In this document: piece after piece, positions 5,193 through 7,110 of the stretch | Layout of the letters: every line of letters starts with the position of its first letter | Position numbering within the stretch: the first letter of the stretch is position 1 | Assembly: GCA_001798105.1 (NCBI GenBank) | Contig: MGRI01000002.1 | Span: forward strand, 5,395-12,504 | Direction of reading: 5' to 3' | Length of the DNA: 7,110 bases | Origin: Deltaproteobacteria bacterium RIFCSPHIGHO2_02_FULL_40_11 | GTDB lineage: Bacteria; Bdellovibrionota; JACOXK01; 2-02-FULL-40-11 | The notes under the pieces: model-generated | Told to the model about the DNA's origin: nothing | Database searches by the model: none | Seen by the model: the letters and a program-made list of their open reading frames with translations, nothing else | Made by a program: the position numbers and the translations under genes

Positions 5193-6743
5193 ATGTTTCG
5201 AATGTGGATGCTTCTTTTTTTCATGAGTTTTCCCTTATGGGCGAAGGAACATCCCATTCGCTACATTGAACCCACAGATGCTGGGCATAAAATTTTGAAT
5301 GCTCCCATGGAGCTCCCAAAAGAAGATCTTCTCGAAGATACGCTCTTTAAAGTTGTCAAAGGCTCGTCCACGCACCTTGAAAGTGTTGATCCAGAACATA
5401 CACAAAACACCTACTCGATTTCTCCCTGGGAAACTGTTTTAAACCAATCGCCCTATTTTCAAGACACACCTATTCGTATTTCAGATGAAAACTTAGATGC
5501 TGAAAATGTTTTTTACCATCTTCATCAGGCACATAAACAATTTTTAAATCTTCTCGGAAATGAATTTATTGGGCTAAATCACCCGAAACTTACCATTCGC
5601 GTTCAAATGGATAGCGACTATCATCAGTACTTAAAATTCACCAAAACAATGATGGGGCAACCTATCCCAGAAGAAATGCTCTATAACAATGCCAAAACCA
5701 TTCGCGACCCAGATTCTAAAAAACTAGAAATTTGGTTTTATCCACCTAAAGCATTTCGAAGAACTTGGCTTTTAAAATATATTCCAAACCCCGCGCGTTT
5801 TAATATCTTTACAAAAAATACCATGCTGGGCACCAAAATTGGAGAGCTCGATACCGCAAAAATTCGAGATATTATTTATCACGAATACGCCCATGTTATT
5901 TTAGAACCTCTTTTAGGCGTTGGGCACCCCACACCCCTTCGGGAAGCTCTGGCAGATTTCTTAGCTGCCTTTGTTTTAGAAGAAACGATCGTTGGAGACA
6001 TGTCTTCTTTTAATTCCGATTGGTTTTTTGGCCCATACACAAAATACGCAAAAAATTTAAAAGATGGCGCCTCTATTCCTTATACCAAAGCACTTGAACA
6101 GGACGTTCAATTTGGAAGAGAATTTGTCTCTAATCTACTTTTTGAAACAAGCGCTCTTCTTCCAAAATCTCTGATGAAAAGCATTCTGAAAGACACACTG
6201 ACCTGTCTCAATGGAAAAGCCCATATCCATGAACTTTCAGATTGCCTCATTGATTCTCTATTCTCGGTAGACAAATATCTTTCGACACTTGTTTTAAAAG
6301 AAGTGTATGCCAAACATGAAGGTCTACGAGAACGCTACTTTGTCCCAAGGGGGTTGGATATTGCCTACGACCCCAAAGAAGTAAAATTATTTTCAACTTT
6401 ACAAGACTTTTATCCATATGATGATGTGCCACTCCCCACGATTCGAGGCTATTTAAAACTTCTTTTTTCACCCGATCAAAAAGATCGAACTTTTTCTTCA
6501 AATTTGTATGGATATTGGATCGGTCAAATTAAACGTCCAGCCCCCTATCATGCACAATTGGGAACTCATCAATTTATTTTTTCAAACGGGAAAAAAGTTC
6601 CGATTCGACATATTCAAGGTCCATTTATTACCGTACATGAGAATCAAAGCTATCGTTATCGAATTTCTGGAAATCTAAAAATTGAATACGGATTATGGAG
6701 TTGGCAAAAAGGCATTGTTTTAGAAATAACATCAATTGATTAA
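5193..6743 (+). CDS. Secreted gluzincin-type zinc metallopeptidase
   Basis: The product has 516 residues. An N-terminal signal peptide (MFRMWMLLFFMSFPLWA, cleavage after residue 17) is followed by about 80 residues of pro- or linker sequence. A segment AENVFYHLHQAHKQFLNLLG (103-122) then resembles the pre-catalytic 'NAFYHLNR.HD' helix of fungalysin-like peptidases. The zinc motif is HEYAH at 230-234 (His230, Glu231, His234), and REALADFLAA at 250-259 gives the likely third ligand Glu251, as in M4/M36 and other gluzincins. The C-terminal 250 residues (no HEXXH) are unassigned and end in a probably beta-rich part. It should act in the periplasm or outside the cell. The ATG at 5193 has GGAG at 5184-5187; the longer in-frame start at 5127 lies inside the previous gene and is rejected. 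It is the last gene of the operon and ends 13 bases from the convergent antitoxin-like gene. The exact peptidase family and the substrate are unknown. Confidence 0.82.
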   Translation: MFRMWMLLFFMSFPLWAKEHPIRYIEPTDAGHKILNAPMELPKEDLLEDTLFKVVKGSSTHLESVDPEHTQNTYSISPWETVLNQSPYFQDTPIRISDENLDAENVFYHLHQAHKQFLNLLGNEFIGLNHPKLTIRVQMDSDYHQYLKFTKTMMGQPIPEEMLYNNAKTIRDPDSKKLEIWFYPPKAFRRTWLLKYIPNPARFNIFTKNTMLGTKIGELDTAKIRDIIYHEYAHVILEPLLGVGHPTPLREALADFLAAFVLEETIVGDMSSFNSDWFFGPYTKYAKNLKDGASIPYTKALEQDVQFGREFVSNLLFETSALLPKSLMKSILKDTLTCLNGKAHIHELSDCLIDSLFSVDKYLSTLVLKEVYAKHEGLRERYFVPRGLDIAYDPKEVKLFSTLQDFYPYDDVPLPTIRGYLKLLFSPDQKDRTFSSNLYGYWIGQIKRPAPYHAQLGTHQFIFSNGKKVPIRHIQGPFITVHENQSYRYRISGNLKIEYGLWSWQKGIVLEITSID

Positions 6744-6756
6744 TTTTGAATTTAAT

Positions 6757-7080
6757 TTAATGATGACCTTCTTTTTTAAGCTTTTTCCCCATCTGCCAAT
6801 AATCTTCTAAAAATCTTTCGATCGCACGAACAACAAGTTGTTGATACTTTCTATCATTTTCTTCAGCAATATTTTTTAAGGCCGAGATGTCTTCTTCTGG
6901 AATTCTTACTGAAATAAGTTTTGTTTTCCCAGCGCCAAGCAATTTTCTTCTTTCTGAAGGTGTTAATACCCTGCTTTCTTGCATCACAGAAATACCTGCT
7001 TCTGTTTCAAAAACTTGGGCTGTTTTTTCCCAATTTTTTTCTTGCCTCTTTTTATCTATTTTTTCGGATCTTTTTTTCAT
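6757..7080 (-). CDS. CopG/ribbon-helix-helix antitoxin-like protein
   Basis: The product has 107 residues. The C-terminal half carries an RHH fold of the CopG_antitoxin (COG5304-like) type: strand KLISVRI (54-60), helix A PEEDISALKNIAEEN (61-75), a turn, then helix B KYQQLVVRAIERFLEDY (78-94). YQ-L at the start of helix B is typical of this group. The N-terminal 50 residues are Lys/Glu-rich and probably form the flexible toxin-binding part. AAGGA (7094-7090) sits nine bases before the ATG. RHH antitoxins bind their own promoter as dimers and neutralise a toxin encoded beside them. No toxin lies downstream in this window. A partner could be upstream, beyond the right edge: a TAA in one frame at 7095-7093, preceded by an open frame to the edge, would fit the end of such a gene only 12 bases away. 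An orphan regulator is the alternative. Confidence 0.75.
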   Translation of the reverse strand: MKKRSEKIDKKRQEKNWEKTAQVFETEAGISVMQESRVLTPSERRKLLGAGKTKLISVRIPEEDISALKNIAEENDRKYQQLVVRAIERFLEDYWQMGKKLKKEGHH

Positions 7081-7110
7081 ATATTTTTATCCTTAAAATA
7101 CCAAATAAAA

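Noticed and set aside
6107..6501. Open frames on the minus strand opposite the peptidase gene
   Set aside because: No ribosome sites or recognisable domains; they are shadows of the real coding frame.

Overview
The window looks like a chromosomal segment from a moderately AT-rich Gram-negative bacterium. The best guess is Bdellovibrionota or a related former-Deltaproteobacteria lineage, with low to moderate confidence. The main reason is a TIGR02147/DUF4423-type regulator, a family concentrated in Bdellovibrio-like bacteria and Fibrobacter. Supporting signs are cleavable Sec signal peptides, strong GGAGG ribosome sites and a periplasmic BepA-like M48 protease. There are no rRNA or tRNA genes, insertion sequences or CRISPR arrays.

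Layout from left to right. At 1-722 (+) lies the 3' part of a DUF1646/ion-transporter-superfamily permease that enters from the left. The 161-base gap at 723-883 may hold a weak terminator and a sigma-54-like promoter. An ORF6N-domain protein follows at 884-1408 (+), with a near-perfect 31-bp palindrome inside its coding sequence. It converges, 3 bases apart, on a large minus-strand gene (1412-3970). That gene encodes an apparent fusion of a TIGR02147 DNA-binding regulator, an internal signal-peptide-like membrane segment, an unassigned middle region and an M48 metallopeptidase. A 132-base divergent intergenic region (3971-4102) holds two back-to-back TTGACA promoters around a 45-bp dyad. A three-gene plus-strand operon comes next. 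Two tandem paralogues (4103-4615 and 4640-5176) encode exported proteins that share an identical first 47 residues and have a C-terminal membrane segment. The third gene (5193-6743) encodes a secreted gluzincin-type metallopeptidase with HEYAH and a downstream Glu. At the right edge, a minus-strand CopG/ribbon-helix-helix antitoxin-like gene (6757-7080) converges on the operon.

Interpretation (inference). The divergent block 1412-6743 reads as one envelope system. A regulator that is physically part of a periplasmic protease appears to face, across a shared operator, an operon encoding two small membrane-anchored proteins and a second secreted metallopeptidase. I know of no described system with this composition. 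It could be an envelope-stress, surface-remodelling or secreted-substrate-processing module whose transcription is coupled to the protease. The regulator-protease fusion is the most interesting feature, and its first test is whether the reading frame is really continuous in related genomes.
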